Assembly (NCBI RefSeq): GCF_022808775.1
Contig: NZ_JAKZLA010000002.1
Coordinates: 124,001-188,000, forward strand
Length of the DNA: 64,000 bases
Source of the DNA: Geothrix terrae
GTDB lineage: Bacteria > Acidobacteriota > Holophagae > Holophagales > Holophagaceae
Direction: 5' to 3'
The translations under genes and the position numbers were made by a program. Every line of letters begins with the position of its first letter. Position 1 is the stretch's first letter. The notes under the pieces are model-generated. The model saw only the letters and a list, made by a program, of their open reading frames with translations, ran no database searches and was not told the origin of the DNA. Below, in pieces: positions 17,301 to 25,096 of the stretch.

Positions 17301-18926
17301 TCCTTGTGTATCTTCTGGATTAAGAATTACATTTGTTGCAATTGGAACTCGCCTTGAATATGTAGTCAATCTTTCTACCCCAGACGATGAATCTTTATGA
17401 CTAATTGACTTAACTGGCCAAGCCATGGGCTCCCAATCAGCGTTCTCATCATCTGTAGCGTGATAAATCATAGGCTCATATGTAAACTTAAACGATTCAC
17501 CCCCAGGAAAAATAATTTCATCGATGGCTACTGCTGAAACATTCAATCCACTTGGAAGGTAAGGGAGGGTTCCATGTTGCCAAGCATAATGTATTTCGAT
17601 ATTGTATCCACTCATTTGATCTCGAATTAGGCTAGGTTGAATCAGCTCGTTCAGAACTTCATATACTGGACATGCGGGTAGATTTTTATTTCGATAATTC
17701 GAATTCATACCACTACGAATCGCTCCATCAATAGAAATAGAGCTGATTGTCGCACCATTATCAATGGTGGTACAACTAATACTTATCGCATTGTTGCCAA
17801 TAGATGAATGCACTTCGGTTGGTGCACCAGCATCTGGAAGATTTAAATTTGAATTTAAAAAAATCAGACTCCCAACTACTTTTCTATTGGTTTTCAAATT
17901 ATTGGCACATAACTCAGCTTCATAATCGAAGTTGTTCGCTCCATATGAAAATAAAATAGAATCCCCAAATCGATTTTTCATCGACGTTAACCTATAGCCA
18001 AAGCCAGAGATCCAGTATCGTGATGTTCCGGTTGGCATTCCGCAGCTGTCATACTCCGGAGGAGCCGGCACTTGAGAATAAGTAAAGTAATCATATTCAT
18101 ATGCAACATCATCTTTTATCAATAGATATCGCCCTGGCCCTCTTGCCGGGGAAGCCGAGTCCTGGTAAATTGACACATCTAGCTCATTTTGACCCAACAA
18201 AGAAAACAAGAGGCCATTGTTAGTACTTTTTGTTGATCCGTAAGTGGAAATATTACTTATTATATAGCCAAATTGCGTAAGCAAATTTGAATATGCATTA
18301 GGGTCAATCCTGTTTTCTGCTATGTTCGTTGTTGAGCACTCCGTTCCATCAGGTAAAATAATGGAACATTGAGTGGTATTTGGAACCATGGTCAGGCGCC
18401 CGGTGGCCATAACCTGTGTAAGAGTTCCTGTATCCTGACCAAAATCTGCGATTTCCCAAGTATCGTATCTTTTTTGAGAACCGGAACTAATAATTTGATC
18501 TGATGGCCCTGATACGGGTGATCCCGGTTCTATATCATTAGCATTATACGCTAGCACCACTGGACCATCACCATCGACCCAAGTATATAAATGATCGTTC
18601 CCAGTGCAATCAGAATAAACACCATAACCACAACTACCCGTTTGCACAGAACTTGTTTTTTGTGCAAGGTGAATCAGTATTTTTGGCCTAAAAAATAAGC
18701 CCCTCATGCCTATTCCCGGACCGAGAGGCATTTCAAATTTGATTTGTCCTGGTCCATGAATGACAGATACGAAGTCGTGTTTATAACTTTTTGACACTTC
18801 TTTATTGAGACCCAATGGTGAGAAAAAATTCTCTTGCCCGTGCAAGACAGTAGTCATACCTATAACCAGCAAGCAGGTACAAGCATGAAAATATTTTTGA
18901 ATTATATCATTCTTTTTAACCGACAT
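14370..18926 (-). CDS. Secreted RHS/YD-repeat protein lacking its own core and toxin end
   Basis: 1518 residues from ATG 18926, chosen for its GGGAG ribosome site; the frame runs on to 19013 without support. A signal peptide (SVKKNDIIQKYF, then a Cys/Leu/Val-rich core ending VLHGQ) leads a roughly 800-residue region with no recognised domain. YD repeats follow to the C-terminus (YTWDSLGRLTSE, FGYDPSGRKIWE, YVYDVLNRLVKVVDALNQVT, YSYDPQGHILSDT, MTYDALGRVKTM). It stops at YRIYNEIRQLVSEYELVKE, the point where a one-piece Rhs protein would run into its core. Base composition is markedly AT-rich at the 5' end, in keeping with horizontal transfer. Probably forms the Rhs shell around the partner's core. 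Confidence 0.88.
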   Translation of the reverse strand: MSVKKNDIIQKYFHACTCLLVIGMTTVLHGQENFFSPLGLNKEVSKSYKHDFVSVIHGPGQIKFEMPLGPGIGMRGLFFRPKILIHLAQKTSSVQTGSCGYGVYSDCTGNDHLYTWVDGDGPVVLAYNANDIEPGSPVSGPSDQIISSGSQKRYDTWEIADFGQDTGTLTQVMATGRLTMVPNTTQCSIILPDGTECSTTNIAENRIDPNAYSNLLTQFGYIISNISTYGSTKSTNNGLLFSLLGQNELDVSIYQDSASPARGPGRYLLIKDDVAYEYDYFTYSQVPAPPEYDSCGMPTGTSRYWISGFGYRLTSMKNRFGDSILFSYGANNFDYEAELCANNLKTNRKVVGSLIFLNSNLNLPDAGAPTEVHSSIGNNAISISCTTIDNGATISSISIDGAIRSGMNSNYRNKNLPACPVYEVLNELIQPSLIRDQMSGYNIEIHYAWQHGTLPYLPSGLNVSAVAIDEIIFPGGESFKFTYEPMIYHATDDENADWEPMAWPVKSISHKDSSSGVERLTTYSRRVPIATNVILNPEDTQGNYIYQYDRQWINRDSYEAETLPDGRIVLRKFVPPQSSARIGAIALMNEPDRAKYESFYSGTLFEERVYSPGANWEPGVLVPDLQVLSVKFYDEWDASDNSKIDTHPYGVAPDPLVGKSIYSRYYPTRITSWNAATKIANIERKLKWDKPSSQWTEGHQISIPNVSDPWTSLELDVNRLSSSLAGRSETMTGFYGMVDRNVKTTFKTLDGYFNLGDWTEKNFFENSTTRLPSIYRMSNIKNGITISEETRAVDGIHIRKDYTYDTDTIGVPKKISLASDGQFGTDGTVGVNLGYDELFRLNKVQKLGAGYFSTRIINLDGTPNSITDINKFTYSYTWDSLGRLTSERRPNPEIGSTVVYSDDTSSFTITHGDQEEASFRNAFGEVIRATRKDTASHSSYKKFGYDPSGRKIWETIWLDGVGVNQGWDQSLPALGTQLAYDLYDRVINHVDPNGIQTTTNFQGLAKVITVAPGTTQSATTAYVYDVLNRLVKVVDALNQVTTYDYDSADRITAVHQYSTSSGVGKDAVGTGLVQTRNWIYDGLGRLVALDQPESGVTYYTNFDVIGNPANTVYGLPRGWRPATLSGTDSSAYSVAGVRAITSSFDTQGRLLSTDSNDGSINNVFRYDESSRGYSNGRLTTAVSGGVTKAIGYGGLNGRISDYNLYLSDQTSFIQSLTYNEYGNIKTRVYPSGQTQTNLYHSMMNLPNGTTFNNSSLVNISYDPVHWGMSSIAYSNSANSFFGYDRDQTRLLRMTHTQGVNTLKAWTYSYDPQGHILSDTEDWYGYDPLGRLTTILTRDLDPSTGKTNNSSSAIGQLIGYDSFGNRSNLDSKAVLNWPAGGAPPIPGSWVTTPTAKGSTYIFNTSDAALIGRNQLPGTTTTGAFTGAGYDVQGNLIRIYGALGDSSKQLSMTYDALGRVKTMADASRNIVEVYTYDDQGLRVLTEVYQGSVASQNLQKKQYRIYNEIRQLVSEYELVKE

Positions 18927-19429
18927 TAAATACTCCCAATAAATTGAGCAATCGATCGTGCATATTAAATAAAAGACCGAAAAATATTGAATGGGCTTAA
19001 ACCCAAATATCAATCTAATGTAATTACTTGATAGATCATTTAAGACAAGTCTATAATATGTTTATTAAGATTATATTGTATTGCATTCATCTAGCGATCG
19101 ATTGAAGCATTTACCTGGTAGGACAAGCAATTTGGGCGATCCTTTATTCTTCTCTTTCCCCCGACGGATCCAGAAATGGGTGATGTACCCATGGGTAATC
19201 TGGGGAGTGGATTTTGGGGATGCAAAAAGCTTGGAAGTCAGCCATATCGATTCCTTTTTGGAATGCGCATTCTCGCTTAGACTACAACCAATTACGAGCA
19301 ATCATTCTCTTCTTCGCCGAACGGTAGATTTTGGGGGCCGAACGGTAGTGTCATTCTCACCTCAGGCTATATTTAGCGAATGTGTTTCAATTGCAGAGAT
19401 CTCACCTATGGTGCGACCTACCCGACATT
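18927..19429. other. AT-rich upstream region of the Rhs module
   Basis: About 500 bases, strongly AT-rich near the Rhs start and mixed further on. Short open frames on both strands lack ribosome sites and family features. It presumably holds the minus-strand Rhs promoter. Two copies of GCCGAACGGTAG (19316 and 19337) lie here. Confidence 0.5.
19338..19351 (+). repeat. Right 14-bp direct repeat flanking the Rhs module
   Basis: CCGAACGGTAGTGT, identical to 11626-11639. A partial copy CCGAACGGTAG lies 21 bases upstream, giving a local tandem. Confidence 0.6.
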
Positions 19430-19669
19430 GCACCCGTTCTGAAGTCTGAAATCCTTCAGCTCGCCCGCACCGAAGCCCGGAGCGAGATCGAGAGCCTCAA
19501 GCGGGCCTCGACCCAGCACCGCAACGAGATCGCCCAGTTGAAGCGGCGCGTGGACCAGAGCGGACGTCACCAGGTTGAGAACCGGTTCGCGGATCTTCTG
19601 CCGAAGATCCTGGACTTCTACGTGAGCGGCCTTCGCCCGAAGCCATGCTCGGCCTCTTCGATCAGGTAG
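19430..19669 (+). pseudogene. Fragment of a DNA-binding-type regulator gene
   Basis: The frame reads EILQLARTEARSEIESLKRA, then ASTQHRNEIAQLKRRVDQ. This resembles the N-terminal helical segment of a common family of small XRE/HTH-type proteins. It lacks an appropriate start, runs into unrelated sequence and ends at 19669 inside the phospholipase D gene. The G+C jump to chromosomal level at about 19440 suggests a recombination joint here. Confidence 0.5.
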
Positions 19670-20877
19670 ATCAGGAAGGGGGGGAACTATTCGTGGCCCT
19701 GTACGAGCTCACCGATCCTGAACTCGAGCAGCGACTCTTGCAGGGGAAAGATTACGTCCACCTCATCCTTTCCAATACTGGTGCAGATGACGCCGAGAAT
19801 CAGCCTGCTCGCCAAGCTCTCCATGAGGCAGGTATCGACATCACAGATCGTACAGTTCCAAACGGACACATCGGCCACAACAAGTTTGTCATCTACGCAG
19901 ACCGCTCGGGCACACCGAAGGCCGTTTGGTCCGGCAGCACAAACTGGACCGACACGGGGCTCTGCGCCCAGAGCAACAACGGGATCCTGATCGAATCTCC
20001 GGAGTTGGCTGCCATTTACAAGGACTACTGGGATCGACTGAAAGAGGATGCCGGCGAGCAGAGTGCAGCCTTCAGGAAGGAGAACTGCCAAGCCCACGAC
20101 GTGAAGGCCGATCATGGATCCACAGGTGTCACCGCCTGGTTCTCCTCCAACACGAAGCAGAAGAACAAGACGTCAAACTCTGACGCTCCTGAAGACGTGA
20201 CGGCCGTCTTCGAGGTGATGGATAAAGCCAAGGAAGCCGTCCTGTTCCTCGTTTTTCAGCCCGGTTCACCCAGTGTCGTAGACCACGCGGCGGAGGCGGA
20301 GAACCAGAACAGCGACCTATTCATTCGTGGTGCTGCCACGGACCCCAAAGCTGCTGAGGACTTCGCCACGAGCCTCTTCCACCGTTCAGCTTCACCCGGC
20401 ACCTCGGAAGTCGTGGCGGCTGCCGCCATCAACGACCAATTCGGCTGGTGGGAGAAGGAACTCCTGAAGGCCTCCCCAGGTGCCCACGCGATCATCCACG
20501 ACAAGATCGTAGTAGTGGACCCCTTCTCTCAGGACTGCGTGGTAATTACAGGAAGCCACAACCTCGGCTATCGTGCCTCGTACAACAATGATGAGAACCT
20601 GCTCATCATCAAGGGGAACCAACTCCTAGCTGCCGCCTACGCCACCCACATCATGGACATCTACGACCACTACCGGTGGCGCTACACACTTCAGCAGAAG
20701 GGCGGCAGTGCTTGGAGCGGTTTGGCGATAGATGATTCCTGGCAGGACAAGTACTTCATGAAGGACAGTCTCGCCAAGAAGGAACTGAATTTCTGGATGA
20801 GCGCAGCCAATCTGGCCATGGCAGAAACCCCGGCTCCCAAGGCCTCGGCCAAAAGCCACGGCAGGCAACATCACTAA
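19645..20877 (+). CDS. Phospholipase D-like protein with two HKD motifs, probably N-terminally truncated
   Basis: 410 residues. HKD motif 1 is HNKFVIYADRSG, followed by SGSTNWTDTGL; motif 2 is HDKIVVVDP, followed by TGSHNLGYRAS. Two HKD motifs form one complete PLD active site, so catalysis (phosphodiester hydrolysis of lipid or nucleic acid) is possible. Related proteins usually carry a further N-terminal domain before LFVALYELTDPELEQ. Here that part is replaced by a regulator-gene fragment, and no clear ribosome site precedes ATG 19645. No signal peptide is seen. It lies at the right end of the island; PLD nucleases occur in some defence systems, but nothing here proves that role. Confidence 0.75.
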   Translation: MLGLFDQVDQEGGELFVALYELTDPELEQRLLQGKDYVHLILSNTGADDAENQPARQALHEAGIDITDRTVPNGHIGHNKFVIYADRSGTPKAVWSGSTNWTDTGLCAQSNNGILIESPELAAIYKDYWDRLKEDAGEQSAAFRKENCQAHDVKADHGSTGVTAWFSSNTKQKNKTSNSDAPEDVTAVFEVMDKAKEAVLFLVFQPGSPSVVDHAAEAENQNSDLFIRGAATDPKAAEDFATSLFHRSASPGTSEVVAAAAINDQFGWWEKELLKASPGAHAIIHDKIVVVDPFSQDCVVITGSHNLGYRASYNNDENLLIIKGNQLLAAAYATHIMDIYDHYRWRYTLQQKGGSAWSGLAIDDSWQDKYFMKDSLAKKELNFWMSAANLAMAETPAPKASAKSHGRQHH

Positions 20878-20885
20878 GGTGTAAA

Positions 20886-20919
20886 ACCCAGGGGAAGGTC
20901 CACGGACCTTCCCCTGGGT
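20886..20919. terminator. Very long perfect hairpin after the phospholipase D gene
   Basis: A 16-bp perfect inverted repeat (ACCCAGGGGAAGGTCC / GGACCTTCCCCTGGGT) with only 2 bases between the arms. The T-run (TTTTAC) is on the minus-strand side although no minus-strand gene ends here, so it may act in both directions. Confidence 0.7.
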
Positions 20920-21090
20920 GATGATCCGGCTAGGGGCAAATTGCGCAGATCGTGGCGGAGCGGATCCACCCGAAAAGGTCAACGGCGACCCCACCCAGGA
21001 CACCTCGGACAGATTCCATTACAGGCTCACCTGCTGACGCACGGCCCGGCCATGACCCAACCGGACCCAGATTCCGCCAAGATCAGAGGC

Positions 21091-21486
21091 ATGAACCTCA
21101 CGCTTCGCCACAAGGCCCAGGCCATTCTCCGCGAGGCGGGATGGGGCCTCACGCCTCCCCCCGTCATCTGGTCGCCCCGCATGGCGCGGTGCGCGGGGCT
21201 CTTCGTGATCGAGAAAGACTCCCGCGGCAAGTGGCACCCGGAGATCCGCCTCAGCATCCCCCTGCTGCGCCGCCGGGACTGGCCCTGGCCCCAGCAGGTG
21301 TGCGGGATGAACTGCCACACGCCCGACGACATCCAGCGGCGCATCCTCGAGCACGAGTTGATCCACTTCAAGCTCTGGATGGACCGGCAGAAGGACTGGG
21401 GCCATACGGAGCGGTTCCGGCAGCTGGCCTGGGAGGTGTTCGGGCACCAGAGCATCACCCACGGCATCGGCTCGGAGCCCGATTAG
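21091..21486 (+). CDS. SprT-like zinc metalloprotease-domain protein (intact copy)
   Basis: 131 residues. The zinc site HELIH (HExxH) sits in RILEHELIHFKLWMDRQKDW, followed by a third His in GHTERFRQLAWEVFG, the arrangement of SprT-like proteins. The length suits a minimal SprT-like domain. ATG 21091 matches the start of sequence shared with the broken copy at 8361; ATG 21052 is an alternative, and neither has a strong ribosome site. The 3' end (THGIGSEPD-stop) is partly duplicated 190 bases downstream, beyond a repeat element. Substrate unknown; relatives act on DNA-protein crosslinks or are uncharacterised. Confidence 0.8.
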   Translation: MNLTLRHKAQAILREAGWGLTPPPVIWSPRMARCAGLFVIEKDSRGKWHPEIRLSIPLLRRRDWPWPQQVCGMNCHTPDDIQRRILEHELIHFKLWMDRQKDWGHTERFRQLAWEVFGHQSITHGIGSEPD

Positions 21487-21657
21487 CCCGGCGCGCGAGT
21501 TTGACATGATTCGCTCACTGTGGGGCCCCGCTCCGCAGGCTCCCCCGGAGCCTGCTCCGCGACCCACATGGTCAAACTCGCTCCCTGTGGGGCCCCGCTC
21601 CGCAGGCTCCCCTGGAGCCTGCTCCGCGACCCACATGGTCGCGACCCACGGCATCGG
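21457..21657 (+). repeat. Double intergenic repeat element bounded by a duplicated gene end
   Basis: Two tandem copies (about 21506-21573 and 21574-21640) share CTGTGGGGCCCCGCTCCG, a hairpin (CAGGCTCC-3 bases-GGAGCCTG) and CGACCCACATGGTC. They lie between two copies of ACCCACGGCATCGG (21457-21470 and 21644-21657). The first copy is within the SprT-like 3' end; the second again reads THGIGHEPE-stop. A third element copy, inverted and without the inner hairpin, is at 60182-60226. Confidence 0.85.
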
Positions 21658-21709
21658 GCACGAGCCAGAGTGAGGGTTGGGGCCGGTCCGCCAGGCGATC
21701 CGGCGGCCC

Positions 21710-22558
21710 CTAGAGGTCAGCCGCCAGGCGGTACAGCTCGGAAGCGGACACGCCCAGGTGCTTGGCCAGGGGCTTCACGGCTTCGCGGAGGGTCATGCCG
21801 CCTTCGCGGGCGGCGGCAAGGTAGGCCTTGGCCCAGTCCGGCAGGGTGCCATCGAACGCCGCCGGCCCCTCGTTGACGAGCCGCTTGGCCCCGGCTCCCG
21901 CCAGCACCAGCACCATCTCGCCGCGATCCTCCCGGCCCAGCTGGGCCTTCACCTGGTCCGGCGTGCCGCGGTACCAGGTCTCGTGCAGCTTGGTCAGCTC
22001 CCGGCCCAGGGCCATCTCGCGGTCCGGCAGCAGCTCCGCCAGATCGGACAGGGTCTCGTGGATGCGGTGGGGCGTCTCGAAGACCACCACCGTCTCCTCC
22101 TCGGTGCCCAGCTTCTTCAGCAGGGTGCGACGCGGCTCGCTGCGGTTGGGCAGGTAGCCCCAGAAGCTGAAGGCGTGGCTGGGCAGGCCCGAAGCCACCA
22201 CCGCCAGCAGCACGGCGGACGCGCCCGGCAGCACGGTGACCTTGGCTCCCGCGGCCCGGGCCGCCCGCGCGATCTCGAAGCCGGGATCGTTGATGCCCGG
22301 CATGCCCGCGTCGCTGCAGTAGGCCACGGTGCGGCCCGAGGCCAGCTCCAGGCCGATGCGCTCGTAGGCCGCGGCGCCGGCGTGGTCGTCGAAGCGCAGC
22401 AGGGGTTTGTCCAATCCCAGGTGCTTGAGCAGGCCGCCGGTGCGGCGGGTGTCCTCACAGGCCACCAGGTCGGCCTCCGCCAGGGCCTCCTTCGCGCGGT
22501 CCGTGAGGTCGCCGAGGTTGCCGATGGGCGTGGGGACGAGGATGAGATGGCCGGTCAT
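21710..22558 (-). CDS. rsmI: 16S rRNA (cytidine(1402)-2'-O)-methyltransferase
   Basis: SAM-dependent tetrapyrrole-methylase-fold enzyme that methylates the ribose of C1402 in the ribosomal decoding centre. Family landmarks: LVPTPIGNLGDLTDRA near the start, ACEDTRRTGGLLKHLG, SDAGMPGINDPG, LPGASAVLLAVVASGLP and HETWYRGTPDQVKAQL. ATG 22558 gives the normal family length (282 residues); the frame is open to 22597. Its 5' segment, including the ATG and the first 14 codons, is repeated upstream (22659-22830), so the true promoter has been displaced or duplicated. Confidence 0.95.
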   Translation of the reverse strand: MTGHLILVPTPIGNLGDLTDRAKEALAEADLVACEDTRRTGGLLKHLGLDKPLLRFDDHAGAAAYERIGLELASGRTVAYCSDAGMPGINDPGFEIARAARAAGAKVTVLPGASAVLLAVVASGLPSHAFSFWGYLPNRSEPRRTLLKKLGTEEETVVVFETPHRIHETLSDLAELLPDREMALGRELTKLHETWYRGTPDQVKAQLGREDRGEMVLVLAGAGAKRLVNEGPAAFDGTLPDWAKAYLAAAREGGMTLREAVKPLAKHLGVSASELYRLAADL

Positions 22559-22830
22559 GATCCATCCAGTCTGGCAGCCCTCGATCGGACGCGACATTCA
22601 GTCGCGTCCTCCCACTCAGCCGGCGCTTCCGCTTGGCTTCGCGGAGAGGGGCCCCCGGTTGCCGATGGGCGTGGGGACGAGGATGAGATGGCCGGTCATG
22701 ATCCATCCAGTCTGGCAGCCCTCGATCGGGCGCGACATTCAGTCGCGTCCTCCCACTCAGCCGGCGCTTCCGCTCAGCTTCGCGGAGAGGGGCCCCGGTT
22801 GCCGATGGGGGTGGGGGCGAGGATCAGATG
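22518..22830. repeat. Tandem duplication of the rsmI 5' end
   Basis: A unit of 141 then 140 bases is repeated from 22518, 22659 and (partly) 22799. Each unit carries the complement of the rsmI start (codons for TGHLILVPTPIGN), the upstream bases and a spacer with GCGACATTCAGTCGC. Units 1 and 2 differ at only a few positions; the third, partial unit is more diverged and its start codon context is lost. Confidence 0.88.
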
Positions 22831-22858
22831 ACCAGCCGTGTCCCCATCACCGCAGTCT

Positions 22859-23560
22859 TCAGGTCACCCGCTCGAGCTGCCGTTCGCTGCGGATCAGGCG
22901 GCTGTAGAGCATGCCGGTGTGGTACCAGTGCAGGAAGAAGGCCTCGACGGCCGCCCGCCGCCACCAGGCCGGGCTTCCGGGCGACGGGGGACAGCCGGGG
23001 GCGGGGCTGCAGCGCACCGTCAGGCCCAGCCCCCGGGCCAGAGCCCCCGCCCGGGCCAGATGCAGGCCGTCGGAGACCAGGAGGAGGCTCCCCCAGCTCT
23101 CGGCCCGCAGCGCCTCCCGCACCTGGAAAAGGTTCTCGAGGGTGTGCTGGCTCTGGTCCTCGGTCCGGAGCACCTCATCCGGGATTCCCTGGCCGCGCAG
23201 CCACGCGCAGCCCGCTTCGGCCTCGCTGATCTGCGCGCGTCCCGTCAGCCCGCCCGCCACGAGGATCCGCGGAGCGAGGCCCCGTCGCCACAGGTCCGCG
23301 GCGTGCGCCAGCCGGGCCTCGAAGACCCGCGTGGGACGGTCCCGTTCCAGGCGCCGGCCCAGCACCAGGATGAGATCCGAGGGCTCCATGGGATCGCCGC
23401 CCGCCACCCGGAGCACGCGCCGCATCCGCCACCAGACCGGCAGGCCCAGCAGCAGCACGGCCGAACCCGAGGCCAGGAGGAAGGACGCCAATCCGCCCGG
23501 TCCCAGCTTCTGCAGGAAGGTGGACCGGGGCGGAGCGGTGTAGGGAGGGTCCAGCGCCAT
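22859..23560 (-). CDS. YdcF/SanA-family (DUF218) membrane-anchored protein
   Basis: 233 residues. One N-terminal membrane segment (GGLASFLLASGSAVLLLGLP) is followed by a DUF218 domain: DLILVLGRRLERDRPTRVFEARL, ILVAGGLTGRAQISEAEAG, TEDQSQHTLENLFQVRE and LLLVSDGLHLARA. Members such as ElyC and SanA affect envelope or peptidoglycan-lipid metabolism; the enzymatic reaction is unclear. The gene stops just upstream of the rsmI repeat array and is preceded by the secreted protein gene, all on the same strand. Confidence 0.87.
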   Translation of the reverse strand: MALDPPYTAPPRSTFLQKLGPGGLASFLLASGSAVLLLGLPVWWRMRRVLRVAGGDPMEPSDLILVLGRRLERDRPTRVFEARLAHAADLWRRGLAPRILVAGGLTGRAQISEAEAGCAWLRGQGIPDEVLRTEDQSQHTLENLFQVREALRAESWGSLLLVSDGLHLARAGALARGLGLTVRCSPAPGCPPSPGSPAWWRRAAVEAFFLHWYHTGMLYSRLIRSERQLERVT

Positions 23561-23592
23561 GCTTCAGGATGCCATCCCGGCCGGCGCCGGGA

Positions 23593-25005
23593 TCAGCGGC
23601 GGATGGTGGGCGCCACCACGGGGGCCGGCGCGGTAGGTGGTGTGGTGGGACGCAGCGCCGGGGCCAGGGGACGCACGGCCTGGACCGGCTCCGGCCCCTT
23701 GAACAGGATCTGGGCTGGGGCGCTCTTCGCCTTCCCCACCAACAGGCTCACGGACAGAGGACCGGGCGTGGCGCGGCGGTAGCGGTCCGGAATCGTGACG
23801 TGCAGCACCTTCTCGCCCGTCTGGAGGCTGGCGCCATCGTCATCCGCGGTCCGGCCCGCATCCTCGGCGGGGATGGCCATGGCCTCCTCCCCGTTGAACG
23901 CCACCTTCGGCACCTCCTGCCCAAGGTGCCTGGCGTAGATCCGGATGCGGAAGGCCGCCGCGCGGTCGCCCACCTTCAGCTCCGTCGGGTTCAGGCGCGT
24001 GATCTGCGGGCCAGGGCCGGTTATCCCGGAAATCGTGGCCCCTGGGATCGCGGCCCCGGCCTGGGCTCCGGGGGCCGCTGTCCGGGCGGCGGTCGCCGCG
24101 GCCGCCTGGGAGAGGGCGGGAATCGCGGGCCGGGCCGAGGTGCGGACCGGAAGGCTGAAGGTGACCACCTTCTCCGGCGTGGCGCCGCTGTCATCCATCA
24201 CGGCGATCCGGAGCTGGCCGGGCTTGGCCAGGCGGTAACGCTCCGGGATGGTCACGTGGATGAGGCCTTCGCCTCCCTTCGTGAAGCTGCCGTCATCGTC
24301 GTAGTAGTGGACGCGGTCCTCCGCCGGCACCGCGCCGTCACGGTCGCCGTTGAAGACCACCTTCAGCGCGTTGGGGCTCAGGTGGGTGCCGTAGATCTTC
24401 AGCCGGAAGGAGGGCTGGGGAACTCCGATCTGGATGTCGGAGGGGACGATGCGCGTGAGCGCCGCCGGCGCGCTGGGCGGAGGCGTCGTCACCGGCTTCA
24501 CGGCGCCGGCGGGCGCCACGTCGATGGTCTTGATGGGGGACCAGGGGCTGCTCAGCTGGTGGGACCCGCTGGGGTCGTCCGCTCCGTCCGCGCCGGCCGA
24601 CACCCAGAGCTTCACCTGGAGGTGGCTGCCCGGCTCGCTGAGGAAGCGCCCGGGATCCACCGCCAGCAGGATGACCGTGCTCGCGCAGGCGCCCAGCACC
24701 CGGGCACCGTTGTCCCAGACCGCGGGCACCCAGGCCGTGGCCCGGTCGCCGCCGGGCGAGAGGCCCCGCACGTAGATGTGCTGGTAGCCGCCCTCGGGCC
24801 CGGCGGGATGGCCGAGGTCGCCATCCGGCGGCGCAAGGTTGGCGCCCGTGAGGGTGATCACCACGCGGCCGTAGGCGTCCAGCCAGCCGGCGGACTGAGG
24901 GTAGACCATCTGGGGATCGGCCTTGGCCAGGATGGGCATGGGCAGCCCCTGGGCAAAGCCCAGGGTGGAGAGGGCCAGACCGAGGAAAGCGGCGGCGAGG
25001 CGCAT
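23593..25005 (-). CDS. Secreted protein with repeated Ig/TIG-like domains
   Basis: 470 residues from ATG 25005, which has GGAGGT upstream and opens a clean signal peptide (MRLAAAFLGLALSTLGFAQG). Three beta-rich units follow. Two are evident internal repeats, each with FR(L/I)(K/R)IY..HL, KV.FNG, AVPAED or AIPAED, a DDDG(S/A)S segment and HVTIP(E/D)RYR. Ala/Pro-rich linkers join them and a PAPVVAPT tail ends the chain. This looks like a cell-surface or periplasmic adhesive protein. No catalytic motif. The in-frame extension to 25089 is unsupported. Confidence 0.8.
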   Translation of the reverse strand: MRLAAAFLGLALSTLGFAQGLPMPILAKADPQMVYPQSAGWLDAYGRVVITLTGANLAPPDGDLGHPAGPEGGYQHIYVRGLSPGGDRATAWVPAVWDNGARVLGACASTVILLAVDPGRFLSEPGSHLQVKLWVSAGADGADDPSGSHQLSSPWSPIKTIDVAPAGAVKPVTTPPPSAPAALTRIVPSDIQIGVPQPSFRLKIYGTHLSPNALKVVFNGDRDGAVPAEDRVHYYDDDGSFTKGGEGLIHVTIPERYRLAKPGQLRIAVMDDSGATPEKVVTFSLPVRTSARPAIPALSQAAAATAARTAAPGAQAGAAIPGATISGITGPGPQITRLNPTELKVGDRAAAFRIRIYARHLGQEVPKVAFNGEEAMAIPAEDAGRTADDDGASLQTGEKVLHVTIPDRYRRATPGPLSVSLLVGKAKSAPAQILFKGPEPVQAVRPLAPALRPTTPPTAPAPVVAPTIRR

Positions 25006-25096
25006 GGGGGGACCTCCGGGCCAGAACGCGCCGGAAGGGGTTTGCCCCTCAGCCACGCTCCAGGAAAAAAGGGATGAGCCCTGGAGCATATACGGG

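Noticed and set aside
19071-19449. Two overlapping short frames in the AT-rich gap before the Rhs module
   Set aside because: No ribosome site, no recognisable family, and they overlap each other on opposite strands.
22455-22706. 83-codon minus-strand frame with an internal repeat
   Set aside because: The repeat is simply the duplicated rsmI start region read in another frame.
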